Below, piece after piece: positions 12,690 to 26,905 of a stretch of DNA of 64,000 nt (position 1 is the first letter of the stretch; each line of letters opens with the position of its first letter). A program made the position numbers and the translations under genes. Below the pieces are notes generated by a model. That model had not been told where the DNA came from. It did no database searches and was given only the letters and a program-made list of their open reading frames with translations. The stretch lies in contig JBBMNZ010000003.1 of NCBI GenBank assembly GCA_037954325.1, positions 4,780,965 to 4,844,964 on the forward strand, written 5' to 3'. This stretch comes from Fistularia commersonii. Lineage: Eukaryota > Chordata > Actinopteri > Syngnathiformes > Fistulariidae.

Positions 12690-15600
12690 CTCAATTTGTT
12701 TGCATTGTATGAGAACATCCATCACGCTGCATTCTGAGTCTTCAACATGATATTGAATTTTTTTAACCATAAGTGCAAATAACAAGCTTTCACAACTGAA
12801 CACATCAATCTATCCAAATCAAATCAGCCTTAATTATCTAATGACTAAACGCAAGGTTTAGTGTTGGTTGAAAATTGATGTGTTTACATAACAAATGTGT
12901 AATTTTGGTCCTTTCACATACGTGCGTAACATGTCAGAGTGTGTTTAATCTGTCGTGCCACTCCTACTGCATGAATAAAGCATCTTGGGTCTTGTATTAT
13001 GCGTGCTGTGAATGACTCATTCGCTTGTATGCTTAATGCGTTCACCATAGTCATATCCTCAGGTTATCAGCAGAGGTTATCTCTTCCTCCTGTGCAGGAA
13101 TAAGATCAATTTTAATTTGCAGATGGAAGAACAGCACCCCGGCACAAACAACACGCATACAGTTTTTGATCATTCTGCAAGGTGAACCAGAAAATCTGTT
13201 AAACACGCACGAGACTGTTGTCAGCATCTCATACTTTATTTGGTATATATACAGAAACTTAGAAAAGGAGCAGTGAAGTGCTGAAACGTCTCCTATATAT
13301 TTGGATCCTTGACTGATTTCATGCTTGCTTTGCTGAAACCACTACTGTTCTGCAACTCATGCATGACAAGGGCATATGTATTAAGTGAATAAGCTGTCCA
13401 CTCGATTTAGTTTCAAAAATAGAGGTTTGGTTTGGGAAAAGCTACTCCTAAGTCTGCTTTTCAAGCTGAATTCATACTCAACACCCCTAAAAAATATAAT
13501 CTAATTTTAAATATAAATTTTGTACATAAACCTATGAATAATGATATTATACAAATTATTAAAATACTGAGATTTTGTTTCATTTTTTTATTTTTATTTT
13601 TGTGTTTTATATTTTCAATTCATCCTGATCATTTTCTAGCTTTTCTCAGGTCTTTGTCTTTTTCATTTTGTAATTTTTCGCATAACCACGTTTCTTTATA
13701 TATATATATATATACATACACACAGGTATATGTTTTTTTTTCTTGCATGGTGGGGATTTATCAAGATAATACTTTGTATGTTTCATGAACTTTGGAGCAA
13801 TGTTTAGAATAATCTTTGGATAATTCTTACAAATGATGTGCCCCTATCATGTTTTTTTTTATTTTGTAATCTTCAGCTAATTATTCAGTCCCAACTCAAT
13901 AATCAAAATAAACGATTGGCAAATATGAATCTTTTGCCCTTGTTGGCCCTGTTGCCTATGAGAATATGAGAAAACTCCTATTAATGTTTGCTTTTATCAA
14001 AAAGCATTCCCAGAAACATTATCACAAGTAAACATAAATACATTAAATAAACAAAATAATCATCGTGTTTACAAACATGCACCTTTTTTTAAGTAGGACA
14101 AATAAAATATACAAAATCAAATCTAATCCAGTCTCAGAATATCCAAAAAGGGAAGTAGAAGCTCATGATGGATCAGTTCTGGCTGCATCATCCTTTATGT
14201 CTCCCTAAAGTTCCTGATAAAGTCTTTAGCAGATGGTAATCTGACCTGACCCTCCATCACACTGTATTTGATAGATGTGACTTAATTGCAGTCATTTAAA
14301 AATTAAGTACCGGAAAGCGATTGCAAATTTTGAATCGAAAAACAACAAACCGATCACCGTCTCGAGGTGAAGCACTGGAAAAATGCCTTCATTTTTATTT
14401 TTTTAAACAAGCAAATTTAATGTGTTATTGCTTACTTTTCAAGGTCTTCGACGGGATCGTTTAAGCTTTGTCTAAGTCAGCGCAGAATCTGCGTGAAATT
14501 ATATGTATATAATTAACACCCACCCTCATGCCTAGAATGAGTTTCTAAGTCAAAAGAGCATTTTAGGTGCTAGATTTTAGCAAGTAACGTTTTGGAGCTC
14601 CACCTTAAGAGTTTAGGTGTTAGCCCTCCTCTTTTCAGAGACAATGTGATTAAATAGCGCACATCAAGTGCACCTGATTAACTATCTGGGAACAGATGGC
14701 TATCACATGAGGTTTTCCATCAAGCTCTCTCAGCTGGACCCTCTTCACCTCTAATGCAGACAGGCTCAGGGTGGAAATTCAGAGACTTAAAGGGGAACGC
14801 TGTTGAGTCGGGAGAAGATTATAGAAGTCTGATTCGGTCCAATGAGATATGCAAAAACCCCTATCAGTCTTTGCAACTTGTCTTTTTTTTACTGTCTCTT
14901 TACATTTTATCGATGCATTTATTTGATTTTGTCATAACCGTCTGCTTTCGACATGTATTGCTTATGCTCGTTTATTGATATTTTGAAATAATTACATTAT
15001 CTTAACATACAGAAAAAGCAAGGGGAGAAAGAAAACAGCATTAAAAAATGTATTTTTCATGTTATAATAAATTAATGTTCATCTTCTGCCATGGGTCTGC
15101 AGAGTACATTATAAGTTATCTGTCCCGTTGCAAAAACACAATAAAACTGTTACCTCATCACAGCTCTTACATGTTATTTGGAATTTAGATATTCCGTTAG
15201 CCACTGAAAGTTTCACTTATTATTGCCTTTTTTTGATTGAGTTTAATTCATTTTTTTAATGCAACCAGCAGATGATGTGACTTTATCTTGCTGAATAAAT
15301 AAAATAGAATAAATAAATATATGAAATATATCTATACATATTTTTTCTTTACCTAAATAGTGTAATTTGTCAGGTGTTGCTTGATGAGAGTTTTGAAAAT
15401 AAGGCTTGCATGTTTAATAATATGTCTCGAATGTGTTGGAGGCTCAAAAATCTCAAGTCATGCTCAATGTAGGAATTCATTTAAAGGTTGCACAAATGTC
15501 ACGAACAGTTAGAATGCTGCACATTAAGCTTGGTAGGCCTCGTCAAACAATATCACACATTATTTCATCTGACAAGAGGAGAAAAAAATGCTTTTAATGC

Positions 15601-15868
15601 TTCTCTCTAAAACTAGATCATTAATGTAGCTGTGATCCAAATCAGCAAAAAGCGCATGCAGGAATAGGTCTTTCACTGCATGCTTTCACATTAAAAGCTA
15701 CAGCAATTACTTTTCGAACCCTGCAGCTCCGTGCGGGACCTTGATAGTAGCATAAAGCTTTGCCCTGAGGCAACTTAAACTCAGCATCATAGGTCAAGAG
15801 AAACAGCAAGGAAAAGAGCAGCAGTAAAAAATACATATACACACATACGCGCATGCGCACGCACACAA

Positions 15869-15871
<3 letters not shown>

Positions 15872-15902
<31 letters not shown>
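15872..15902. repeat. (AT)n microsatellite
   Basis: About 15 AT dinucleotides after an ACACACATACGCGCATGCGCACGC-type alternating tract (15838-15865), a sequence type prone to Z-DNA. Confidence 0.95.
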
Positions 15903-15904
<2 letters not shown>

Positions 15905-17050
15905 ATATTTTTGGGCAAATAAAGCACGATCCAGAGCATTTCAATGAACAAGGCAAACATGAGGATTCCCTATTCCTTACTTACACTGAATTATACAGTG
16001 TGGGTGTTTTTGTTGTATTTTTTATGTTTACTTGATAGGTTGTTTTTCTCCTGTACATCAATGTCAAGAGCTGTCCATTTTTCCAAATCCAAATCCCAGC
16101 TTGAGTGAGTCACTTTTTGCAAGGAAGGGGAAGCCATGATTTGCGCGCTTCCATTGAGTCATGTGTGCTTGCATACAGTCACTTCACAACACTGCAGATG
16201 TATCAGTAAAAAATGTAATTTCTATAACTGTGCTCATGTCCACAAATAGCTTTGACAAAAACTTGTCAAAGTTACTCAACTTGCAAATAATCCTTGTTAT
16301 TGTGAGCCTTCTAATATTAAAAGAACGTCTGGTAAAAACTACAAATCCTTAATTGTTTCAAAGTATTCATGATAAGAAAAATACAACAGAAAATGTCAGA
16401 ATGCATTTAAGTGCATAACAAATTATTCATAATAATTATTATTGTTAATAATGACTTTCCTCAACTGTTCTTGTCAATGTACAGAACCCAGTGCTTTGCA
16501 CTCAACAATTAAAATAAGCTTGAGGCAACATCAGTAGAGTAATAGTGACACCAAAAATCATATAAATGCTAAAAACAAATCATATTTGCAGCGCTCAAAA
16601 TATGATTTTAACAAATCTTCAAAACTCGAAAACTTTGAAACAAAATACAAAATATATGGTTAAACTGAAGGATTTTCAAAATTATAATTAACCAAAAGGC
16701 ATCAGCGTTTTAAGTTCAGATGGGTAAGAAGTTCATTCACCTCCTCTATTGAATAGTTACGTTGTAAGTTGTTATCCATTGGCATTAGCATTAGCCTCCA
16801 CCCTACCTGTGCTGCCATTAGTGATAACTCCATCATTCCGGGATCCAGGGTTGCCAGCCTGACAGTGAAAAAGACAGCGTTGCGGAAACACCCAGAAATC
16901 AAAGTTATGCAAGGATAAAAGAGTACAAAGATGCTCTCTGCAACTGCACGGCTATGCTTCACTAGATGAGTACTGTTGTGAGTATGCTACATAATGACAC
17001 AATAAATGCTCTTCATGGTTCATGGAATAGTTTATTCACTCAGCACATCC

Positions 17051-17054
<4 letters not shown>

Positions 17055-17095
<41 letters not shown>
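17055..17095. repeat. (TC)n microsatellite
   Basis: About 18 TC dinucleotides, then TTTCTCTTTCTCTCG. Confidence 0.95.
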
Positions 17096-17098
<3 letters not shown>

Positions 17099-17424
17099 TC
17101 TCTCGCTCACTTTTTCTCCACGGATATGTATGTCAAGCTAAACTGGTACTTGAAGCATGCCAAGCGTCCTTCACAGAATTATTGATGACATGTCACTTTT
17201 GCAAGTAAGCTCTTCTGACATTAAACCCAAACATTATTCTGCTATCACTTTTTTTTTTATAAACTCTGAAGGATACAAGCATCCTAAAGGTGAATGATAA
17301 ATTATAAATCTCCTTGTAAAAATTTGCAGTTTCTTAAGTATTCAAAAGACTGCAGCTCTTCAGATTCTTGTCTTTTATCATTTTTAGAGTTTTATAGGCA
17401 ACAAATCAATTTTATACATGCATA

Positions 17425-17661
17425 TACAGGACTGTCTCCGAAAATTAGAATATGGTGATAAAGTTCTTTATCTTCTGTAATGCAATTACAAAAAAAAAAA
17501 TATGTCATACATTCTGGATTCATTACAAATCAACTGAAATATTGCAAGCCCTTTATTAATTTGATATTGCTGATTATGGCTTACATCTTAAGAAAACTCA
17601 AAAATCCTATCTCAAAATATTAGAATATGATGAAAAAGTAAATTTTGTTTTTTTAATTGCA
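17425..17661 (+). mobile_element. TIR element (MITE-like), copy 3, right end lost
   Basis: Begins TACAGGACTGTCTCCGAAAA and follows copy 1 through the interior, but stops at TTTTTTAATTGCATG without the right terminal repeat. Unrelated sequence then follows, so the 3' TIR is truncated. The element lies in otherwise plain intergenic DNA. Confidence 0.7.
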
Positions 17662-20600
17662 TGCATGTCAAAATCTGCCAGTGCCAGGTGCAATCTTTTT
17701 GCAAAGTGCCTATCAAAAAGGCTCTCCAAATTGAATTTTTACAGGCGGCCCATTTTCCTTTTTTATCCGGCCCGCCAAACTATTATCTTTAAATATCTTA
17801 ATAAGTATTTTCAATCGATATTGAAATTAGAAATTAATTTTATTTACTTTTGTTTAATTTTGTATTGATGATTGCATGCAAAATAATATTGGTACGTTTA
17901 TTTATGATCATTATTGATTTTAAAGTTGAAATGAAATGCCAAAAAATGTAAATATTTCAATTGCAATTTTCTTTTTGTTCAATTTACATGAAACCTTGTT
18001 GAGCCTGTTAACTGTCTCAACACCCGTCTCAGGACTGGTCAAGAACCAAAAAAGCATCTTCTCTCTCTCAGACTGTTTGAGTACAGGACACATGGATGTG
18101 CACACACCTGCTGGACTATTGTGTTCTGTCACTGTGCACCTTATTGAGGCACCTGTTGGTCCTCCTACAGGTGACAACAAAAATAGATAATGACAAATAT
18201 ACTGTTTGCATTACTATGGGAGAAAAACAAGGCCCAAGGATGAGGTTCATGCGCTAGCGGCTGACCGGTGTTTTCGGCGGCGGAGTCTACCGCCATGCTG
18301 ATTGTACTCCAGGAGGGTATGAAGTAGCTTTACAAAAATAAATAACATCAACCAAGCTCAACCTGCAGAAATACATGTTTAGGTGCCCTTTTGTGTTCCT
18401 TTGAGCAAAGAATTGGATGAATCCTCTGCCGTTCACTGGTTTGATGTCAGTCAGGGTAACTGGTTATAACCATTAGCGAATTGTCTTGAGAACACTTAAT
18501 GTTCGCTAAAAATAAATACTGAGGTTTATTCAGCCTTCAGTTCTAGAGAAAGCTTTTCTACTAAACATTTCAACACACAAGCTGTGACACATAGTTTTGC
18601 CATGATATAAAATAAAAATCATGAATTGTTATGGCGACAAACCGAATGATACTGTTCCTAAAATAGATGGAAGTTGTGCTATCATGCAACAAAAGTGTAG
18701 ACTGACTCTTATTAAGTATACAAGTAAAATCCTTCTTTATGACATCTATACTTAGAGGACAACCTTCAAGACACTTTCAGAATGCTTGCTTTTCTGTCTA
18801 GATTTCAGGTGGTCAGACTCTGAATATGAGTGTCTTTGCATGTCTGCAATGCATCTTGGATGTAAATATTTTTTGTCAAATCAGTTCTTTTAAGTAAACC
18901 ATCCGCAAATGTCAGCAGGTTTTATATGTTGTGTCGGTGGGGAAGGGGTACCATCTAAAAATAATTTGTATAATGTTGAATGAATTACAGCCCTGAGTTA
19001 TTCTTTTTAGAGCCCATTCATCTGTTTATCCCCACAACACAAACACATCCAGACTCCAGCCATCACTCTGACTCATTGACAGCAACTGTGAGTCATCCAT
19101 GTATTTATCTCCACCCACTTGTATAACTGCAAAGAAATTTCGCTCGGGATTTCCGAAACAGCCCTGGAGGGACTCTAGTTCCTCCAAAAATCAAGTGCCA
19201 GACTTCTCACCCACACAAATCCCAGCCAGCACATCACACCGACCCTTATTCACCTTCACTGGCTCTCAGTCAAGTTGTGGATCACCTACAAGATCCCACC
19301 ATGACCTTACCTGGCAGACCTAATCCTCGAGCTTCAGATCCTCAGACTTGGTTCAGATCGTCATCCTTCACCCTTGGATCTCCACCGTTTTGGCAACAAC
19401 AGTGCCCCCCCCCCATTTTTAGGCTTTCAAAACAGTCAAAAGTCACCACTTCAACAAGACCAATGATTGACAGAAACTATTTCGTTGCTGTCTATCATTG
19501 TAGGGTTCCTGTTAGTGTTCGTTGATATATACAATGTAAGAACATTGAAATTCTATATGAGGCCAAGTTTTTATTTTCCGAAATTCCTGGACTGGTTACC
19601 AGCTGAGGTTACACCCAAATATAGAGACATACAACCATTCACTCTCATATTGGGGCATCATAGTGCCTCTGATTCACCCGCTGCATATTTGTGTAATTTG
19701 GTTGTAATCAGATTAATTTTGTTAATTCTTCCTGATTTTGTTTTCTTTAATTCTCAATGGGAGTTATCAGACAAGATTAGATAAACTTTTGTTGTCCTCT
19801 GAGGGAAACTCTTCTTCTACCATTGGTACGATACACCTATTTTATTTCCACACACCCAAGAAGTATGGATATATTAATATCACTGTAGCTTAAGAATCTC
19901 AGTTTTTCCATGCTTCTGATGACACAGCTAGTGTCTTAAGAGATTTGAACGTAGGTAAAGTCGGGCACGCACGCTAGCATTTGTGGCTTGAAATGAGCTT
20001 GTCTGACTATAATTCCCAAAGACATATTCACCCCGAGCCACTTCTGTGTTTCCAGTGTCACACACACCAAGCTGTTAACTGCAGACCTCTATTCTTCTCG
20101 GTGGCCTTTACAGCAATTATTACTGCATGACGAACCTCCTCAAAATAGTCCCCGTGTTTGGCTTCTGTGTGTTTTCCCAGTCACAATGAGAAAACGTCAG
20201 TACCTACCTTCCTGTACTTACATACAGTCATGAGTGCACAGGCCTGATCATATGGAGTAAAGCTGAGTAAGGGCAATATGTTGCTCTTTTATGCAGCACA
20301 CACTCCATTTAGTAAGAGACAGCCTTTTTCCCTGAGGCCAGAGAGTGCAGACACAGTCTTCTGAATCAAAAGAAAACCTTTGGAAAGAGAGACTGGAAAA
20401 ATATGACAGCTATATTTATTTCATAAATCGATGATCCTGGTATAGATATGAATTTGTTATGTTAGAGTGTAGAATTTCCAACATAATTTAAATGTGCGCT
20501 GAATAAAACATGTCATCCATTCAACAGTTTCTAAAATCATTCCCTTGGTATGAAGACAAAAAAGATTACTGAGTCAGTATCCTGTATATCTAAAAATGTA

Positions 20601-21437
20601 AAATTCAAATTGTTGCGGATCCATTTAACATTTCACATACATACGTACACACTCAAACAAATGTGCAACACAATTGCAGATATGCATACATGCATACATG
20701 CATTTTTATTGTGCAAAGAAACAAAAATATTACATTTTTTTACAGAATAATTCAAATTTGGACAATACTCTAAAACACCAATGGACTGATTAACTCTACT
20801 CAACCTTAAATGCTTTTAACGCTTTTAAGATGAGTTTTTCCCCCTGGATGGTAACCGCAAACACAATAGACCCTTATTAACTAAATGCAATGAACATCAT
20901 TCCACTGTTATAATATCTGATAAACATATGTAAATATTTAATTCAATTTAACAAAACAACTGAACTATTTTACCATTGTGAAACGAACCTTGTCACCATA
21001 TCTTGAGTTACAGACATGACATTCAAAAAAAACTTTGAAGGAGTTTTTTTCCAGAAGATTGTGATATTTCATGAGTGATCTTTCAGATGTCAAAAGCTAA
21101 CATATAACGGCAGAATGACCTTGAGCATCAAATTATGTCATTAGTTCAATCTGTATTACAGTTGTAAATTTGAAATATCAATGCATGTTTTTTCTCAGGC
21201 GCTGTAGCTAGAAGACCAGAGACATTGCTTGTGCGGTAGTTTAAAAAAAAATGCGTAGATCTACTTGCAAGCATTCTTTATCAATTCCAACTATTTTAAA
21301 AAGCATTTCCTGTCTCCACCGGCCCATCTTAAACATTCATTCCAAAATGACCTTCCACCTGCTGCAATTCACTGAACATGATTTTTCAGACCATTGTCAG
21401 TTCCTCATAAGTTTAACCAACCCTGTGAAAAAAGCTA
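17662..21437. other. Intergenic; LINE scrap, otherwise nothing recognised
   Basis: Besides the LINE piece near 19.2 kb I see no gene. At 17740-17772, GGCGGCCCATTTTCC and CCGGCCCGCC hint at a decayed hAT end, too short to call. Confidence 0.55.
19130..19440 (+). mobile_element. Degenerate LINE ORF2 scrap (L2/CR1-like 3' region)
   Basis: In the frame starting at about 19200 the DNA reads THTNPSQHITPTLIHLHWL and then SVKLWITYKI. This matches the HITP-LxxLHWLPVxxRIxYKI signature that follows the reverse transcriptase thumb in L2/CR1-clade LINEs. The frame then breaks; remnants of the C-terminal region are recognisable only loosely, and no intact protein exists. It is decayed, with a C-homopolymer at 19407-19414. 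Confidence 0.55.
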
Positions 21438-21447
21438 TTTATTTATT
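21438..21447 (-). terminator. Candidate polyadenylation signal of the GIMAP gene
   Basis: On the minus strand this reads AATAAATAAA, two overlapping AATAAA hexamers about 400 bases past the GIMAP stop codon. It is the nearest perfect hexamer I see downstream. AT-rich DNA yields such hexamers by chance, so support is positional only. Confidence 0.4.
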
Positions 21448-21850
21448 GATGTAAACTATTAAATAGCTTGTTGAGTTGAAATCAGTCTTATATGAATTGT
21501 ACATTGGACTTTCATAAGGGTTTCTGCAAATGTACCTGCATAATCGTGAGGTTATTTTTCATCCATAGTTCAAAAAGGAAGAAAAAAAGGAACGGCGCAA
21601 CGTCATCTATCATCGGATATGTGCAAATCACAAGAAAACAAAAGTATGCAAAAAAGACAAAGTAAAGTAAAATTCAAAAGTACCAGAATACACATTAAAT
21701 GGACATAGAGTAAAATATAAACGTACCAGCAAATGCAGTAAACAGAGGAAAATATAATAAAAGTACCAACCAAGTATTCAAACAGTATGACAGCACATTA
21801 GTGTGTTTGTGCACGACCACCAGTGTGTTACCGCAAGAGTTGCAATTACT

Positions 21851-23415
21851 TTATTGAACCGCGCATTCCTTTTTCAGAGCTTTTACAGCTACCGGTGTGA
21901 TGAGTCCAAGAACAGCCCCAACTGCTCCACCCATTGCAGCACCTAAACCCATACATATTGGACCTCCAGCAGTTCCTGCTGCGGTGCCAATTGCAATCCC
22001 CGCTTCAGCGCTTGCAACAACGAGACCGGTTTCAATGGGCTTTTTTTTTTTCCCAGCCATATCTTTTGATTTGGTGTCATATTCTTTTTCAAGCAGTTTT
22101 GGTCTCCTCTCTGGCACCAATCCACTGAACGCTGTGTTCGGTTTTTCTCTGTCTGCGCTTTTTCTCAACGTTTCATCTTGGGTTTCTCTCTTTGCGTACT
22201 CGAACAGTCTATTCGTGTAAAAAGCTCCCCCGTTTTTATTCATCATCATTTTTATTTTTCGAAGTAGCTCGGTTACCTGGTTGCGGTTGGGGACTTTATT
22301 GTCAAGGACATGGTACCGCTTATTACACATTTCGACTAAACGTTTTAGTTCAGGACTTTTAGAAATAAAGTCCTCTATTTTGACTGTCAGCTGGTCCCCA
22401 TGAGTGAAGAGGATAAATGTGTGATCTACGGTCTTTTTACCAAACACCTCCTGCAAGAGCACAGCAGCTCGCTGATCGGCTGCGGTGTATCTAGTCAAGC
22501 CAATCGCGATCAGGAACACGTGCGGACCAGGAGAGGCCAGAGATGCACACTTTTTCAGCTTCTGAATCACATCTGTCATTGTGTACTTTGTGTCCAAAAT
22601 TCCAGGTGTATCAATCACCACAATCTTGTCTCCATCCACGCGTCCAATTGCTTTTTCACATTCCGATGTCACTGAGCTTGGTGACTGAGCTGTCTTAAAG
22701 GATTTTCGTCCCAGGATGGTGTTTCCGGATTCGCTCTTCCCGTTCCCTGTCTTTCCGACCAGAATGATTCGAATCTCCTCCTTTTGATGTAAAACTACAA
22801 AAAATACAATGGATATGTCTTTATAAGTATGAACTTTTTTGTTATTTTTTAAATTATTTTTCCATCACACTTTATGTATGATGCTGTTCCCATTTCTGCT
22901 ACTCATATTGAAAAGGTTTTAAACAATAATTCAAGCACTGGATAAAAAAATACAATTCACATGTAAATTGGAGGACCAATAGCATTGCTTGTTTGTTCCA
23001 ATATTGTTTCAAACTTCGATAAACAGACGTTGCATTACATCATTTTGACAAGCTATATGTAAAAAGAGAGAGGGCTACGGTTCATACTAATTATTTTTCA
23101 GTTGCTTAGAGCATAGTTTTCCACATGACAGCAGGTTTTGACAATTAGCAATTTGTTATGAAAAAAAGATTAAATATGACTTATAAATAAGAATGACATT
23201 AAGCATAAAACATTTAACAAATGTGCAATGTGTACTGTTTACAATGACTTTATGTCTACAAAAAAAATACAAAATTTACTATTTGTTTGCAAGAAAAGGC
23301 ACTCAAATATGAATATCTTCTATTGCTTATACAAAAAATCAAGGAAGAACACATTACCACTTTGCGCCTGCTTCACAGAAACGGTCTGTGTAGTCTTTAG
23401 ACTGCTGTGGGCCAT
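21851..23415 (-). CDS. GIMAP (AIG1-type) GTPase, two coding exons
   Basis: Immune-associated GTP-binding protein of the GIMAP/IAN family. These bind GTP at lymphocyte endomembranes; teleosts have many lineage-specific copies. Main exon 21851-22794 (acceptor TAG, stop TAA) encodes the whole AIG1 domain. I assign the first coding exon to 23358-23415: ATG in a good context (ATCATGG), 19 codons plus one base, then a GTAATG donor. Its phase joins the two-base overhang of the main exon, giving 333 aa. Motifs in order: P-loop GKTGNGKS (about 33-40), SPSSVTSECEKA (57-68), DTPG (81-84), the GIMAP conserved box near FLIAIGLTRYTAADQ (113-127), THGD (150-153), DNKVPNRNQ as G5-region. The C-terminus has a Gly/Ala-rich hydrophobic segment followed by a basic end, usual in fish GIMAPs and a likely membrane contact. 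Glu follows GKS where Ala/Ser is usual. The family is certain; the first exon is inferred from phase and splice sites only, and further 5' UTR exons may exist. Confidence 0.92.
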
Positions 23416-25067
23416 GATTGAAGATGAGTTCACACAAATGCTTCGTCAATCATCTGTTCAAACTAATACTGGCGTCCCGAGTGCTCTTTAGTTCCGGACC
23501 ATTCCTATTTTCTGAAGGCTTTGTCTGCTTGCGATAAATGTAGACTTGTTTTCTGAAATGAAAGTACACAAGCTCAATAACAGTGACGTGGGAAAATACT
23601 TTTAAGGTGTGTCAAGGAAGTTTTTGCTGCATATATCAGTCAAATCAACTTCCAGGAAGTGCTGCAAGTATAAAAAACAAATCATGTTAACCATAGGGTT
23701 ATGTTTTGTAACTCCAGACACATATATATGTATTAGTATTCTATATATTGTATTATATACATAATGCATTGTGATATATTATTCAACAAAGTACCATGTA
23801 ACCATGGCATTTAAAGTACCTACATTTTCAGGTTGGTGATTCAAAAGTTTGAGCTGTAAGGGGTTACAATCTGATCATTATGTTGAAACAAGGGAAAAAT
23901 AAAAATATCAAACTGTAAATATAAAAATATTAAACTGTACAGGATATACAAAAATAAATAAAGGAATCTTCGACGGCGCAAAATGGCATTAAAATGACTA
24001 TTTTGCACATCTCAATTCATGTTTCGTATTATACAAAACAAACAAAAATCGAAAAAGGCAGATTGGTGACTTTAATGGTAGATGCAGGAAACATGTTTGG
24101 CTTTGTTTATATTGCCATCAACTATGGATTTCTTTTCTAGCACATCTTTCCTTGAAACATTTTGAAATGATGAGGAAACTATTCTGGTAATACAATCACG
24201 CTGTTAGCAACGTCAGTGTTTGTCGAAATGTACAGAAAGTTTAAAGTTAAGAGTACTTTGCCTGACACTGCAAAACCAAAACAGTATAAGGAAACTGAAC
24301 AGATGGTGTCTATTGTGAGCAGATTGATTCTTGAGTTACCCCTTTTTTTACGTGTGATCATCTTGATGGTTTACTGTTTCCCATGGAGCAATGAATTTTA
24401 AATAAATGGTAAAAAAAAAAAAATTAAATGTATCAGCAAGCTATAGTTTTAGCTTTTGTTCACAACAACTTGGGTTTAATCAAAATGTTCATAAACGCGT
24501 TTAAGAGTTTCAGCTCGGGCTGGTGGTGATGTGAGGTCATTTTCTCCAAATCCTTTTTGAATCATCAGGATTTTGAACACAATGCAAACCTGTAGTTCTG
24601 AGGTATCTCAGAAAACAAAATACTGGGACCAATGTTGACATATATACAAAAATTAAGTACCTATTTTGTTGTTGCTTGCATAACAATGCTGATCTCATTT
24701 TATGGGAAACAGCCCACTATAATGTTTGGAATGTTGACATTCATGTTTCACTGAGAGTTACACCCTTGGATTCTGGGAAATCACCACCTTGGTACTCACC
24801 TACCATTGACACATTTTCTTGAGCCACATCATTCATTTATTGAATTAAATATAAAAATGTGATTGTACAATGTTGAGAAAAAATAATTTTATAATAGCTG
24901 TGAAGAAAAATTGTGTGTACTGGTACTTGATACTGGTACTAAATAGAAAGACCTGTTACTTCATTGTGACATAATCATAAATAAATAAGACATATCAAAG
25001 TCATAGAAAAGAAAAAAATCCCAAACTATAAACTTTGAAAACGTGTTTTCTTACTGGCTGCATGCGT

Positions 25068-25200
<133 letters not shown>

Positions 25201-26654
25201 TGCCTGTGTGTATGACCACTTGTGCAGGCATACATGCAATATTTTTATTGTGTCTGTTATTCTTTTTTGTTTTATTTTGATGGGCATAGCTATCATAGCA
25301 TTATTTCACTCACTACATAAGTTGTAGCATGATGCTAATACCCCCATCAGAAATAAATCAATAAATGAATTAATTAAAGAAACTACATGGGAGGCATGAT
25401 GGGACAGGAAAATTGCAGACAGTGCAGTTGACCCTCAATTCCATCTTTTTTCTCTCCTGCTCAATATGGTCTTGTTAAGATGTTTGGACAGTTAAGGGAC
25501 ACACACACTATTACACATCTATTTCTTGGTTAACATCGGGCGAGAGCACTTTTCACGGTCAATGGCAACAGACGTTCAGAGCCACACTCTCCACATTTGG
25601 AGAGCGTTACAAGCTGTTAAATTGCAAGAAAGCTGCTGTTTTCAGAAGGTTTACATAATGGTTTGACAAGGAATTTATCACTCTTTATTTGGTAACATTC
25701 AATTAACTTCCTCTTCGGTCGAATTATCCATCTGTCTCTCTTTTTTGGATTGTTGTCAATAAGTAGCCACAGAATTTAATCATTTTCATGCAACTGGAAC
25801 CTGAATATGTATTCTGAGTCACTGAAGCATTTGTGTCTTATCCATAATAAACATTCAAACCAAAATAGCTGGCATAGCTTCTGATCAGTCTTGTACAGCG
25901 ATAAAAAGCCCCCGTCCACTCATTGAAATGTAAAAAGGAATGCGTTACAGAGACAGAAAAGTGAATTGTCCAAATTTGATGGTTTTAAACCAAAAACACT
26001 TCATCAGTTCACATGTATGTTACCAGCCATTTAGTTTCCTTGTGTGAGAGTTAGGAGGCAACTCTAAAAAATCTCAAGTACAGACACAATGTTTCAGATG
26101 TGAATACTAAATCAAAATATGCAAATTAGAAGTTTTATGAAATTCTTATTCTGCCTTAAAGAATCAAAAGGGGATGGATAAGAAAAGGAGTTCTTTCATT
26201 TTAAGATTAAAGTTGAAAAATCCACTCTCTATCAAAAAAAGAAACTTCTTCTTCTCCTACTCTGGACTGTTGTCCCCAAGTACCTGAGATCCTCCAACTT
26301 TTTGATCTCCTCTCAGAAACAATGTTTATTAAATGTGATGACAATATCAGTAGTAGTGCTGAGTGGTAGTTCTGCTGAAGCTGTAAATGATAAAGAAAAA
26401 AACAAGTCCATTTGCAATGAGAAGATGATTTGACAAGAAATAAAGAAAAAGTAGATTTCTTCTCAGGTTGTTCAGGATGTTTATGGCTACAATAGCGGCG
26501 CAGGGTTTAATAAAGACTCTATCCTCATTGGCCTTTTCTGAAGGTTGTCCTCAGTTCTCTCTGAGACTTTCGACATTGTTGTACATGATTTGTTGGTATT
26601 AGAACTGCCCTCTTTGTTGATTGCTCAAATTTATCTGTAAAAAATTTTGCACGA

Positions 26655-26905
26655 AGGACTTTGCATGTTGTCTGCATGGGTTTTTCCGGGTTCTCTGGTT
26701 TCCTCACACACATTTCAAAAACATGCAGCGGGTTAATTGGGAAAAAATTCCCAGAATGTGTGAGTAAATGGTTGTCTTTCTGTATATGTGGCCCTGCGAT
26801 TGACTGGTGACCAGCCCAGGATGGGCCTCACATCTCAGCCTGATGGGATCTGCTCCAGCATCCCCCAAGACCCAGAGGAAGATAAGCAGTAAACAATGGA
26901 TGGAT
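26655..26905 (+). repeat. Family-A interspersed repeat, uninterrupted body copy
   Basis: Contains TTGCATGTTGTCTGCATGGG, CCGGGTTCTCTGGTTTCCTC, ACATGCAGCGGGTTAATTGG, TGCGATTGACTGGTGACCAG and GATGGGCCTCACATCTCAGC, and ends in ATGGATGGATCG. Head missing. The minus-strand frames seen here are translations of the repeat, not a gene. Confidence 0.7.

Larger units (their letters stand above)
9616..17424. other. Intergenic; microsatellites only
   Basis: AT-rich DNA with three pentamer arrays and AT and TC arrays. The region 13020-13200, holding ATAAGATCAATTTTAATTTG, is free of simple repeats and may be a conserved non-coding element. No exon recognised. Confidence 0.6.

Noticed and set aside
21897..22675. 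Plus-strand and alternate-frame ORFs across the GIMAP exon
   Set aside because: Shadows of the minus-strand GIMAP coding exon.
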